Source: JAKCDU01 sp035551615
Lineage (GTDB): Bacteria; Actinomycetota; Acidimicrobiia; Acidimicrobiales; Palsa-688
NCBI GenBank assembly: GCA_035551615.1
Contig: DASZNC010000129.1
Span: forward strand, 6,521-70,520
Direction: 5' to 3'
Length of the DNA stretch: 64,000 nt
The translations under genes and the position numbers were made by a program. Positions 26,904 to 36,317 of this stretch are shown here, one piece after another. Each line of letters begins with the position of its first letter. The first letter of the stretch is position 1. Below the pieces are notes generated by a model. It did not search any database and was not told the DNA's origin. It saw only the letters and a program-made list of their open reading frames with translations.

Positions 26904-27431
26904 CTACTCGGCGCCGAGCGGTTCCGGGGCGCAGCCGACCAGGTTGGGGGCCAGTGCGACCAGCTCGCGACCGGCCGGACCCATCTGGCGGGCAAGCATG
27001 CGCTCGACGATGGCGATGGCCTTGGGCCCGCTCGGCACCATGCCCGACCACCTCAGATATCCGGCGACAACGCCCATGAGCCGATCGCCCAACTCCTCCT
27101 GGTGCACCAGGATGCGCTCGCCGGCCGCCAGCCAGTCCCTGATCTGGGTGTAGAGGTCACCGAGCACGGCGACGGCGTCGTCGTGCGGACCGAGGGGCAG
27201 GTGCGACCAGGTGACACCCAGCTCGTCGTAGGCGTGCAGGTTGTGCGGCGATGGCAGCAGGGAGACGATGCGGGTGAACTCCTCCCCTCGCAACCAGAGA
27301 ATCTCCTCCTGGCGGCGCACCTTCCGATGGTTACGGGCGTAGCCGCCGGGGCGCTCGCTGACTGCCAGCTTTCCCTTGATGATCCAGGCGAAGAACCGCG
27401 GCGGGATCCCCTTGGCCCACTTCCCCTTCAC
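26904..27431 (-). CDS. Dual-specificity-phosphatase-like protein lacking the catalytic Cys
   Basis: GTG 27431 follows AAGGAG by four bases and overlaps the folP stop (GTGA); 175 residues. A basic N-terminus (MKGKWAKGIPPRFFAWIIKGKLAVSERPG, shown in part) leads to a phosphatase-like core: THLPL-type loop at WSHLPLGPHDD, a helix, then H110-Q111-x5-R117 (VHQEELGDRLMG) followed by VVAGYLRWSG. In active dual-specificity and tyrosine phosphatases this loop is His-Cys-x5-Arg. The Cys is Gln here, so the protein should not hydrolyse phosphoesters by the usual route, but could bind a phosphorylated ligand. Its place inside the folate operon suggests a pterin- or nucleotide-related role. The fold assignment is mine from pattern, not a search. 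Confidence 0.6.
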   Translation of the reverse strand: MKGKWAKGIPPRFFAWIIKGKLAVSERPGGYARNHRKVRRQEEILWLRGEEFTRIVSLLPSPHNLHAYDELGVTWSHLPLGPHDDAVAVLGDLYTQIRDWLAAGERILVHQEELGDRLMGVVAGYLRWSGMVPSGPKAIAIVERMLARQMGPAGRELVALAPNLVGCAPEPLGAE

Positions 27432-28255
27432 GCCACTCCTTCCCTGGCGCCGACGGCCTGACCTGCCCGTCGATCACTCGGCGCTCTGTCTCCGACCAGC
27501 CGGGCCGCCATGGCCGCCGGCCGTACATCGTGCACCCTGACCATCTGGGCACCGGCCACCATGGCCCACGTCGAGGTGCCGACGGTTCCTTCCAGGCGAT
27601 CCTCGGCTGCTGCCGGCGAGCCGTCCGCGTCGGCGGCCAGCCGACCCAGGAACGACTTGCGACTGGTGCCGACCAGGACGGGCCAGCCGGTCGCCACCAG
27701 CACGTCGAGATGCTTCAACAGGCTCAGATTGTGGTCGGCCGTCTTCCCGAATCCGATTCCGGGGTCTATCCAGATCTCCCGTACACCGGCCGCCCGGGCC
27801 GCTTCGGCTTGGCCGACCAGATGGTCCCTGACCTCGGCCACCACGTCCCGGTAATGGGCGTGCTGCTGCATCACCGTCGGATCGGCGGGCATGTGCATGG
27901 CGACCCATGACACTCCGGTCTCGGCCGCGACCGGCCAGAGGGTGGCCGAAACGTCATTGATCATGGTGGCGCCAGCGGCGACTGCGGCCCGGGCCACTTC
28001 CGCCTTGCGGGTGTCGATCGACACCGGCCCGTCGGCGGCCAGGACCTCGACCACCGGGATGACCCGCCGCAGTTCCTCTTCGACGCTCACCTGCTGAGCC
28101 CCGGGGCGAGTCGACTCGCCGCCCACGTCGATGACGTCGGCCCCTTCGGCCCGCATCGATCGGCCGTGCTCGACCGCAGCGGCCGCGTCCAACCACCGGC
28201 CTCCGTCGGAAAAAGAGTCCGGGGTCACGTTCAATACTCCCATTACCCGGGCCAC
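27428..28255 (-). CDS. folP: Dihydropteroate synthase
   Basis: From GTG 28255, about 275 residues. Both DHPS signatures are present: MGVLNVTPDSFSDGG near the N-terminus and VIDVGGESTRPGA, followed by VSIDTRKAEVA, INDVSA, DPGIGFGKT and the C-terminal substrate loop GTSRKSFLG. It joins hydroxymethyldihydropterin diphosphate and p-aminobenzoate; it is the sulfonamide target. It follows folE by 71 bases. Confidence 0.96.
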   Translation of the reverse strand: MARVMGVLNVTPDSFSDGGRWLDAAAAVEHGRSMRAEGADVIDVGGESTRPGAQQVSVEEELRRVIPVVEVLAADGPVSIDTRKAEVARAAVAAGATMINDVSATLWPVAAETGVSWVAMHMPADPTVMQQHAHYRDVVAEVRDHLVGQAEAARAAGVREIWIDPGIGFGKTADHNLSLLKHLDVLVATGWPVLVGTSRKSFLGRLAADADGSPAAAEDRLEGTVGTSTWAMVAGAQMVRVHDVRPAAMAARLVGDRAPSDRRAGQAVGAREGVA

Positions 28256-28326
28256 CCGGGTCAGCGTATCGGGGCGGGACCGTCGCCAAGCCCGGTTCGG
28301 GCCACCAAATCCCGAAATCGGGAGGG

Positions 28327-28946
28327 TCAGCGGCTGCCGTGGATGAAGCTCATCGCCTCGTTGCGGGCGGCCACGCTGTTACGCATGAGGCCCCGGACGG
28401 CTGAGGTAACGGTTGTGGCTCCTGGTTTGCGCACGCCCCGCATGGACATGCACAGGTGCTCGGCCTCGACCACGACCAGCACCCCCCGGGGCTCCAGCAC
28501 GTCCTGCAGCCGGTCGGCGACCTGCGTCGTCAACCGTTCCTGCACCTGCGGCCGTCGGCTGAACCCGTCGACCAGCCGGGCCAGCTTGGACAGCCCGGTG
28601 ATGCGCCCGTCCTTGTTCGGGATGTAGGCGACATGGGCGCGGCCGAACCATGGCACCAGGTGGTGCTCGCACACGCTGTAGATCGGGATGTCCTTGACCA
28701 TGACCATCTCGTCATGGTCGGCCTCGAAGACCACCTTGAGGTGCTCGCCCGGATCCTCGGACAGACCGGCGAACACCTCCTGGTACATGCGGGCCACCCG
28801 CCGGGGCGTGTCCACCAGCCCGTCCCGGTTGGGGTCCTCACCGATGGCGATCAGGATTTCGCGGACGGCGGCCTCGATGCGGAGGACGTCGACACCCGCG
28901 CCGGCCGGTGCCGGTTCGTCCGCCGAACGGTGGCGGTCGTCCAGGT

Positions 28947-28950
<4 letters not shown>
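28327..28950 (-). CDS. folE: GTP cyclohydrolase I
   Basis: TTG 28950 overlaps the ftsH stop (TTGA); 207 residues. Zinc ligands and active site are in YSVCEHHLVPWFGRAHVAYIP and HLCMSMRGV, and the specificity segment GLSKLARLVDGFSRRPQVQERLT is intact. It opens GTP to dihydroneopterin triphosphate, the first committed folate step. The normal Phe after HHLVP is Trp here (HHLVPW), a small variation. Confidence 0.96.
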
Positions 28951-31234
<2,284 letters not shown>

Positions 31235-31238
<4 letters not shown>

Positions 31239-31858
31239 GGCGAATCCAGGGTACTGGCCGGGTCGGCTCCGGGACTGTCCAGGTAAGTCGCCAGATACGG
31301 CAGATTGCGGTATTTCTCGGCCACGTCGAGGCCGTAGCCCACCACGAAGTCGGGCGGGATGCGGAACCCCTCGTAAGCCAGCTCCAGGTCGACCGACTGC
31401 AGGCCGTCCTTGACCAGCAGGGCGACCACCTCCAGCGAGGCCGGGTGCCGGGCGGCCAGGTTGCGCCGCAGGTAGGAGAGCGTCAGGCCGGAATCGACGA
31501 TGTCCTCCACGATCAGCACGTGGCGCCCGGTCAGGTCGGCGTCGAGATCCTTGACGATGCGCACCACACCGCTGGTGGTGGTGGCGCTCCCGTAAGAGGA
31601 GACAGCCATGAAATCGATCTCGAGGGGCAGCTTGATGGCCCGGGCCAGGTCGGCGAGGAAGAAGCAGGCCCCCTTCAGGACGCCGACCAGGAGAGGCGGC
31701 CGGCCGGCGTAATCGGTGGTGATGGCCGCGCCCAGCTCAGCGATCTTGGCCTGCAGCTCCCGGGCCGACACCACCGTCCGGCCGATGTGCGGATCACCGT
31801 GGGCCGGGTCCTCACCCGGACCGGCCGGGTGGTCGGCGGCGCCGGCCGTGTCGCTCAT
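31235..31858 (-). CDS. hpt: Hypoxanthine phosphoribosyltransferase
   Basis: ATG 31858 overlaps the tilS stop (ATGA) and gives 207 residues. The PRPP-binding motif is VLIVEDIVDSGLTL; upstream LVGVLKGACFFLADL and FMAVSSYG and downstream PDFVVGYGLDVAEKYRNLPY are typical of HGPRT. It salvages hypoxanthine and guanine. About 20 extra N-terminal residues (MSDTAGAADHPAGPG) precede the core. tilS-hpt-ftsH is a widely conserved order. Confidence 0.95.
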
Positions 31859-32898
31859 TCGGGCTCCTCTCGGCATGAAGAATCCTGAAGATAGAGGCGT
31901 CCGCCGCTCCGGGCGACTCGGCGACCGCCGGCCAGCTGGCACGCCTGATGGTGGCCGGCCGCCACATCCATCACCCGGGCCAGTTCGGCCGCCGTCGGCG
32001 GGTGGCGCTCGGCTCCGGCGCGCAGCCACGACCGAAGCGCCCGGCGGGCGAGGGGGGCGGGAGCCGACCTGAGGGCCGCCACATCGGTCGGATCGACGGC
32101 GGCGGCCAGATCGTCCAGGAGTTCGGCGTCGTCGGCCAACAGCGCACCCTGGCGGGCCAGGACCGGGACCACGTCCCGCTCGGCGATCAGATTGACCAGC
32201 GGCAGCAGTTCGGATCGGACCCGGTTGCGACGGAATCGGTCGTCCTGGTTGGACGGGTCGGCAAGCGGATCGAGTCGGCTGCGCCGGCACACCTCGACCG
32301 TCTCGCTCCGGCGCAGACCGAGGAGCGGTCGCCGGGTGCGGGCGCTCCCAGCGTGATCTTCCTGACGATCGACCAGGGAGTCAAAGCTGTCGTCGAGGCC
32401 GACACCCGCGCCCGTATCCGGGCCCGGGCGACCTCCGGGCCAGGGCCGCGCCGGGTGACGCATACCGGCCAAGCCGTCGAGGGCGGCACCGCGCAGCACG
32501 TTGAGCAGGATGGTTTCAGCCTGGTCGTCCATGGTGTGGCCGGTCAGGACGCCGGCCGGCAGGACGGCGTACCGGGCCCGGCGGGCCCGGGCCTCCAGGT
32601 CGGGCCCGGCCCCTACTTCGACCCGCTCCTGACGGAACTCGAAACCGAGGCCGGCGGCGACCTGAGCCACGTAGTCACCCTCGGACGCCGAACCGGGCCG
32701 CAAACCGTGGTCGACGTGTACGACGGTTCCGGAAAGGCCGGCCCGGCCGGCCAGCACCATGAGGGCGGTCGAGTCGGCTCCGCCCGAAACGGCGAGGGTC
32801 ACCGGGCCGCCGCTCGGATCCGGGAATGCGCACCGGCCCAGCACCCCGGCCAACCATGAGCCCTCGATGGGAGCGGCCACGGCCGGCAGCAGGTTCAC
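31855..32898 (-). CDS. tilS: tRNA(Ile)-lysidine synthase
   Basis: GTG 32898 overlaps the metalloprotease stop (GTGA) and gives 347 residues. The PP-loop ATP site is AVSGGADSTALMVL, followed by VVHVDHGLR, GHTMDDQAETILLNVLRGAALDGLAGM and RRPLLGLRRSETVEVC. It modifies the wobble C of tRNA-Ile(CAU) to lysidine so that it reads AUA. A low-complexity insertion (near PWPGGRPGPDTGAG to DRQEDHAGSARTR) splits the core between the GLAGM and RRPLL segments. The longer open frame to 33483 is the metalloprotease's shadow. Confidence 0.93.
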   Translation of the reverse strand: MNLLPAVAAPIEGSWLAGVLGRCAFPDPSGGPVTLAVSGGADSTALMVLAGRAGLSGTVVHVDHGLRPGSASEGDYVAQVAAGLGFEFRQERVEVGAGPDLEARARRARYAVLPAGVLTGHTMDDQAETILLNVLRGAALDGLAGMRHPARPWPGGRPGPDTGAGVGLDDSFDSLVDRQEDHAGSARTRRPLLGLRRSETVEVCRRSRLDPLADPSNQDDRFRRNRVRSELLPLVNLIAERDVVPVLARQGALLADDAELLDDLAAAVDPTDVAALRSAPAPLARRALRSWLRAGAERHPPTAAELARVMDVAAGHHQACQLAGGRRVARSGGRLYLQDSSCREEPE

Positions 32899-34013
32899 CC
32901 GGTCACGGTGGCCGGCTGGCCCTGCTCCGTGACCCGACTGATCCACTCTTCGGGGGCCCGGATCTCGGCCATGCTGGGCAGTAGCTCCGGGCCCTCCCAA
33001 ACGCGGTCGAACAGCTCCCGGCCGCCGGACTTCTCCACCGCCTGGATGAACCGTTCGCCCTGCTCGTACTGGCGCATCTTGGCGTCCAGGCCGAGCAGGA
33101 CCGACATCAACTTGGTCAGGCCCCGCTGCTGGCGGCGCTGGTGGAGGGTGCGACTGAACTCGGGGGCGCTGGGGATCAGATCGGTGGCCGCCCGGTCCAT
33201 CGTGACGTCTCCGTGGCCCTCCAACAGGCTCATCATCCCGCCGATCTCCTGGATGGCGGCGAACTGCTCCGGGCCGGCAATGACTGACGCCAGACCGCCC
33301 TCCTCGAGCGGGTTGTGCCCGGCCCGGACGCTCTCGGCGCTGCGGCGCAGCGCAGAGAGGATCGCCTTCGGGTCGGGGTCGAACCCGGCCAGGGTGCGGT
33401 CCACCAGGCCGAGGAAATGAGGGCGCAGCCACGGCACCCCGGTGAACTGCATGCGGTGGGTGACCTCGTGGATGGCCAGCCACAGACGGAACTGGGCCGG
33501 ATCGAAACCGAACTTGCGCTCGATGGCCACCACGTTAGGGCCCACGTAGTAGACGATGTCCTGCTCCTCGGGCCGTTCTTCCTCGATGAGAAGCTGGTCG
33601 TACTGACCGAGCACCCGGCCGGACATCCAGCCGAGCACGGCGCCCAGTTCGGCGCCGGCCACCTGACGGGTCACCGAGGCCGGAAGCGGCGACATCCGGC
33701 CGGAAGAGGTGCGGGCTTCCAACTTGGCCAGCACCGGCCGGAGCAACCGGCGGAAGGAGGCGATGTTGGCGTCGACCCACTGGCCCCGGTCGGCCACCCG
33801 GGCCCGGGCCGGTCCGGCCAGCGACCGCAACCCGGTCTCGGCCGCCACCAAGTCCTCGGCCCGCGAGGTCATCTCCTCGAAGTCCGACTCGAGGGAGCGG
33901 CGCTCGTAGTCGGACAGGGGAACCTGTTGGCGGGCCACCCGCCGAGCCACCTGGCCGGCGGTATCCCAGGCGATCAGCTCGGCCATAGGGCGTTCTTCGT
34001 CGGCATGAGGCAT
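32895..34013 (-). CDS. Zinc-dependent metalloprotease (DUF2342 / zincin type 2)
   Basis: From ATG 34013 (alternative ATG 33986), 372 residues. The zincin motif HEVTH lies in LWLAIHEVTHRMQF, and GGMMSLLEGHGDVTMD further on supplies another conserved Glu/His cluster of this actinobacterial family. The equivalent gene in Mycobacterium (Rv3626c by memory) is also next to tilS. Substrate unknown. It is the first gene of an operon in which each gene overlaps the next by four bases down to folE. Confidence 0.85.
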   Translation of the reverse strand: MPHADEERPMAELIAWDTAGQVARRVARQQVPLSDYERRSLESDFEEMTSRAEDLVAAETGLRSLAGPARARVADRGQWVDANIASFRRLLRPVLAKLEARTSSGRMSPLPASVTRQVAGAELGAVLGWMSGRVLGQYDQLLIEEERPEEQDIVYYVGPNVVAIERKFGFDPAQFRLWLAIHEVTHRMQFTGVPWLRPHFLGLVDRTLAGFDPDPKAILSALRRSAESVRAGHNPLEEGGLASVIAGPEQFAAIQEIGGMMSLLEGHGDVTMDRAATDLIPSAPEFSRTLHQRRQQRGLTKLMSVLLGLDAKMRQYEQGERFIQAVEKSGGRELFDRVWEGPELLPSMAEIRAPEEWISRVTEQGQPATVTG

Positions 34014-34058
34014 CGTATCCGTCCCTGCTCCCTATCCGTCCGGGGACGGCTACCCGGG

Positions 34059-34083
34059 TGGGCCCGACCGGTCGGGCGGGCCC
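34059..34083. terminator. GC-rich hairpin after the sigma/anti-sigma operon
   Basis: The palindrome CCCGACC-GGTCGGG (34063-34076) lies inside a longer imperfect inverted repeat, 11 bases after the stop of the small Cys-rich gene and before the metalloprotease gene. It is a plausible terminator without a T-run. Confidence 0.4.
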
Positions 34084-34094
34084 AAGGGATGGAT

Positions 34095-34283
34095 CTAGGC
34101 GATCTTCTTGCCGCGGGTGCGGGGGACAGCCATGGGTTCGTGCCGGTAGCAGTACTTCCCGCTGTTGTACATGGACAGCTTGGTCTCGCAGCCGGTCTCC
34201 CGACAAGTGCGGTCCTTGCCGAACGACCGGGACGGCCGTTCACTGCCGCTGAGGGTGTGTCCTCCAAGGGATCGTTCGCTCAT
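34095..34283 (-). CDS. Small Cys/His-rich protein
   Basis: Sixty-two residues from ATG 34283, MSERSLGGHTLSG. Three Cys and one His are arranged as Cys-x4-Cys (CRETGC) and, about 14 residues later, Cys-x2-His (YCYRH), a pattern that could bind one zinc. The C-terminus is basic (RTRGKKIA). It lies 43 bases after the end of the anti-sigma factor gene on the same strand, so it may belong to that stress operon. I do not recognise the family. The open frame extends to 34376, but that part overlaps the anti-sigma gene. Confidence 0.6.
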   Translation of the reverse strand: MSERSLGGHTLSGSERPSRSFGKDRTCRETGCETKLSMYNSGKYCYRHEPMAVPRTRGKKIA

Positions 34284-34326
34284 CTCATACCTCGCAACGT
34301 CTACAGGGCTCGGGATCTTCCCTTCC

Positions 34327-34620
34327 CTATACGCTTCCCTGCTTGCCTTTGGATGCCTCGGATAGGGCCTGGGCAATCTTGGACCGGAGGTGATCGGGCA
34401 CCTGGTCGCGACATGACCGGGCGATCACGATCTTAAGTTCCGCCTCGAAATCGAACGCGTGCAGGCACGGCTCGCACTCGTGGAGGTGGTGCTCGATGGC
34501 CACGCGGCGGTCTTCGGTCAGCTCCCCGTCGAGGTAGTGGTACAGCGTGTGCAGGGCCTCCTGGCAATCGTTGGCCCGGTAGAGGTCCTCGACGTTGTAC
34601 TGGTTGTCTTGATCGTCCAT
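34327..34620 (-). CDS. Zinc anti-sigma factor (RsrA-like)
   Basis: Ninety-seven residues from ATG 34620. The ZAS motif H-x3-C-x2-C is seen in HHLHECEPC, with an earlier Cys in NDCQEAL and the helix TLYHYLDGELTEDRR typical of RsrA/RshA. In that family zinc-bound Cys residues form a disulfide under thiol oxidation and release the sigma factor. No membrane helix, so it is cytoplasmic. It follows the ECF sigma gene, as usual for such pairs. Confidence 0.85.
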   Translation of the reverse strand: MDDQDNQYNVEDLYRANDCQEALHTLYHYLDGELTEDRRVAIEHHLHECEPCLHAFDFEAELKIVIARSCRDQVPDHLRSKIAQALSEASKGKQGSV

Positions 34621-34671
34621 GTCCGCTTCGACGTCCCGATTGGTCCTGGTACCTCGGTGGTGAGGAGCCTG

Positions 34672-35253
34672 CTAGCCCGGCGTCTCGCCGGCCGTGCCGA
34701 CCAGACCTCGTGCCGTTCCAAAATCATGTAACGCCTTTTGCAGCGCTCTTCTTCCGCGATGCAGCCGACTCATCACAGTGCCGATCGGCACTTCGAGGAT
34801 GTCGGCGATCTCCTTGTAGGAAAATCCTTCGACGTCGGCCAGCAGGACGGCCATCCGAAACTGCTCCGGAAGCGCTTCGACCGCCGCCTTCACTTCGCCC
34901 TCGGTGAAGTGCTCGAGCACCTCCTCTTCGGCGCTGCGCCCGGCGGTCACCGCCTCCAGACCGCCCAGCCGCCGGTACAGGTACAGGTCCTCGACCTCAT
35001 CCAACTCGGTCTGCTCCGGCCGCCGACGCCGGGCCCGGTACGAGTTGATGAAAGTGTTGGTCAGGATCCGATACAGCCAGGCCTTCAGGTTCGTCCCTTC
35101 CTGGAACGATCCGAACGCCCGGTAGGCCTTGAGGTAGGTCTCCTGGACCAGGTCCTCGGCGTCCGAGGCATTGCGCGTCATACGCAGGGCGGCACTGTAC
35201 AGCGAGCCCATGTACTCCATCGCCTGCTGTTCGAACGTGGCTTGGTCAGCCAT
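34672..35253 (-). CDS. ECF sigma factor, SigR/SigH type
   Basis: ATG 35253 is five bases after GGAAGGAG (TTG 35256 in frame is less likely); 193 residues. Region 2 has DAEDLVQETYLKAYRAF and LKAWLYRILTNTFINSYR; region 4 has LPEQFRMAVLLADVEGFSYKEIADIL and GTVMSRLHRGRRAL. The sequence is close to the SigR/SigH disulfide-stress factors of actinobacteria, consistent with the RsrA-like gene that follows. Divergent from gpsA. Confidence 0.9.
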   Translation of the reverse strand: MADQATFEQQAMEYMGSLYSAALRMTRNASDAEDLVQETYLKAYRAFGSFQEGTNLKAWLYRILTNTFINSYRARRRRPEQTELDEVEDLYLYRRLGGLEAVTAGRSAEEEVLEHFTEGEVKAAVEALPEQFRMAVLLADVEGFSYKEIADILEVPIGTVMSRLHRGRRALQKALHDFGTARGLVGTAGETPG

Positions 35254-35324
35254 CAAGCTCCTTCCGGGACCACTGCCTGGCTACCCTACCCCCCACCTGT
35301 GACACTGAAGATCGGGGGACGACC

Positions 35325-36314
35325 ATGAACGTGACCGTGCTGGGGGCGGGGTCCTGGGGAACAACGGTCGCCAGCTTGACGACGGCGCTCAACCCGACAC
35401 TGATATGGGCCCGCAACCCCGACGTAGCCGGGGAGATCAACGAACAGCACACCAACGCCACCTACCTGCCGGCTACGACGCTGCCCCGCCGGTTGCGGGC
35501 CACATCCGAGCTGGAGGAGGCCGTCCGGGCCGCCGATGTGCTGATCGTCGGGGTCCCCTCCAAGGGCTTTCGAGGGGCGCTCGACGAGGCCCGTCAGTGG
35601 CTCCGTCCGTGGGTGCCCATCGTCAGCCTGACGAAGGGCATCGAGGGCGTGACGCTGCTGCGGATGACCGAGGTCATCGAAGATGCCGTGCCGGGCCATC
35701 CGATCGCCGCCCTGTCCGGCCCCAACCTGGCCCGGGAGATCATGGCCGGCCAGGCGGCCGCCAGCGTCATCGCCACCGAGGACCAGCGGGTCGCGTCGGC
35801 CCTGCAGCAGGTCCTGCAGCACAAGCTGTTCCGCGTTTACCGCAACCACGACGTGATCGGCTGCGAGATCGGCGGCGCCCTGAAGAACGTGATCGCCATC
35901 GCCGCCGGCATCGGCGAGGGTCTGGGCGTCGGTGACAACACCCGGGCGGCGGTGATCACCCGGGGCCTGGCCGAGCTCACCCGCCTCGGGGTGGCCATGG
36001 GGGCCGAGCCTCAGACGCTGTCCGGCCTGGCCGGTATGGGCGACCTGGTCGCCACCTGCATGAGCCCCTACAGCCGCAACCGGACGGTCGGCGAAATGCT
36101 GGGTCGCGGCAAGCAGCTGGACGAGATCCTGGCCGAGATGCACATGGTCGCCGAGGGCGTGAACACCGCCCGCCTGGCTCTCAACCTGGCCGAGCAGTAT
36201 GGCGTCGAGCTGCCCATCTGCCACGAGATCCATGAGGTGGTCACCGGCCGCCAGGGCCCGGTCGACGCCTACCGGGGCCTACGGTCACCGGGCCACGAGG
36301 CCGATCCCGGCTAG
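35325..36314 (+). CDS. gpsA: NAD(P)-dependent glycerol-3-phosphate dehydrogenase
   Basis: From ATG 35325, 329 residues. The Rossmann motif VTVLGAGSWGTTVA opens the protein; SGPNLAREI, the catalytic Lys region GGALKNVIAIAAG and GLAGMGDLVATCMSPYSRNR are family signatures. It reduces dihydroxyacetone phosphate to sn-glycerol-3-phosphate for phospholipids. It is a single gene between the divergent sigma operon and the convergent bluB-cobT gene, whose stop is only three bases away. Confidence 0.96.
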   Translation: MNVTVLGAGSWGTTVASLTTALNPTLIWARNPDVAGEINEQHTNATYLPATTLPRRLRATSELEEAVRAADVLIVGVPSKGFRGALDEARQWLRPWVPIVSLTKGIEGVTLLRMTEVIEDAVPGHPIAALSGPNLAREIMAGQAAASVIATEDQRVASALQQVLQHKLFRVYRNHDVIGCEIGGALKNVIAIAAGIGEGLGVGDNTRAAVITRGLAELTRLGVAMGAEPQTLSGLAGMGDLVATCMSPYSRNRTVGEMLGRGKQLDEILAEMHMVAEGVNTARLALNLAEQYGVELPICHEIHEVVTGRQGPVDAYRGLRSPGHEADPG

Positions 36315-36317
36315 AGG

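Noticed and set aside
32899..33483. Extended N-terminus for tilS
   Set aside because: It is another frame of the metalloprotease gene; the GTGA overlap at 32895-32898 gives a normal TilS start.
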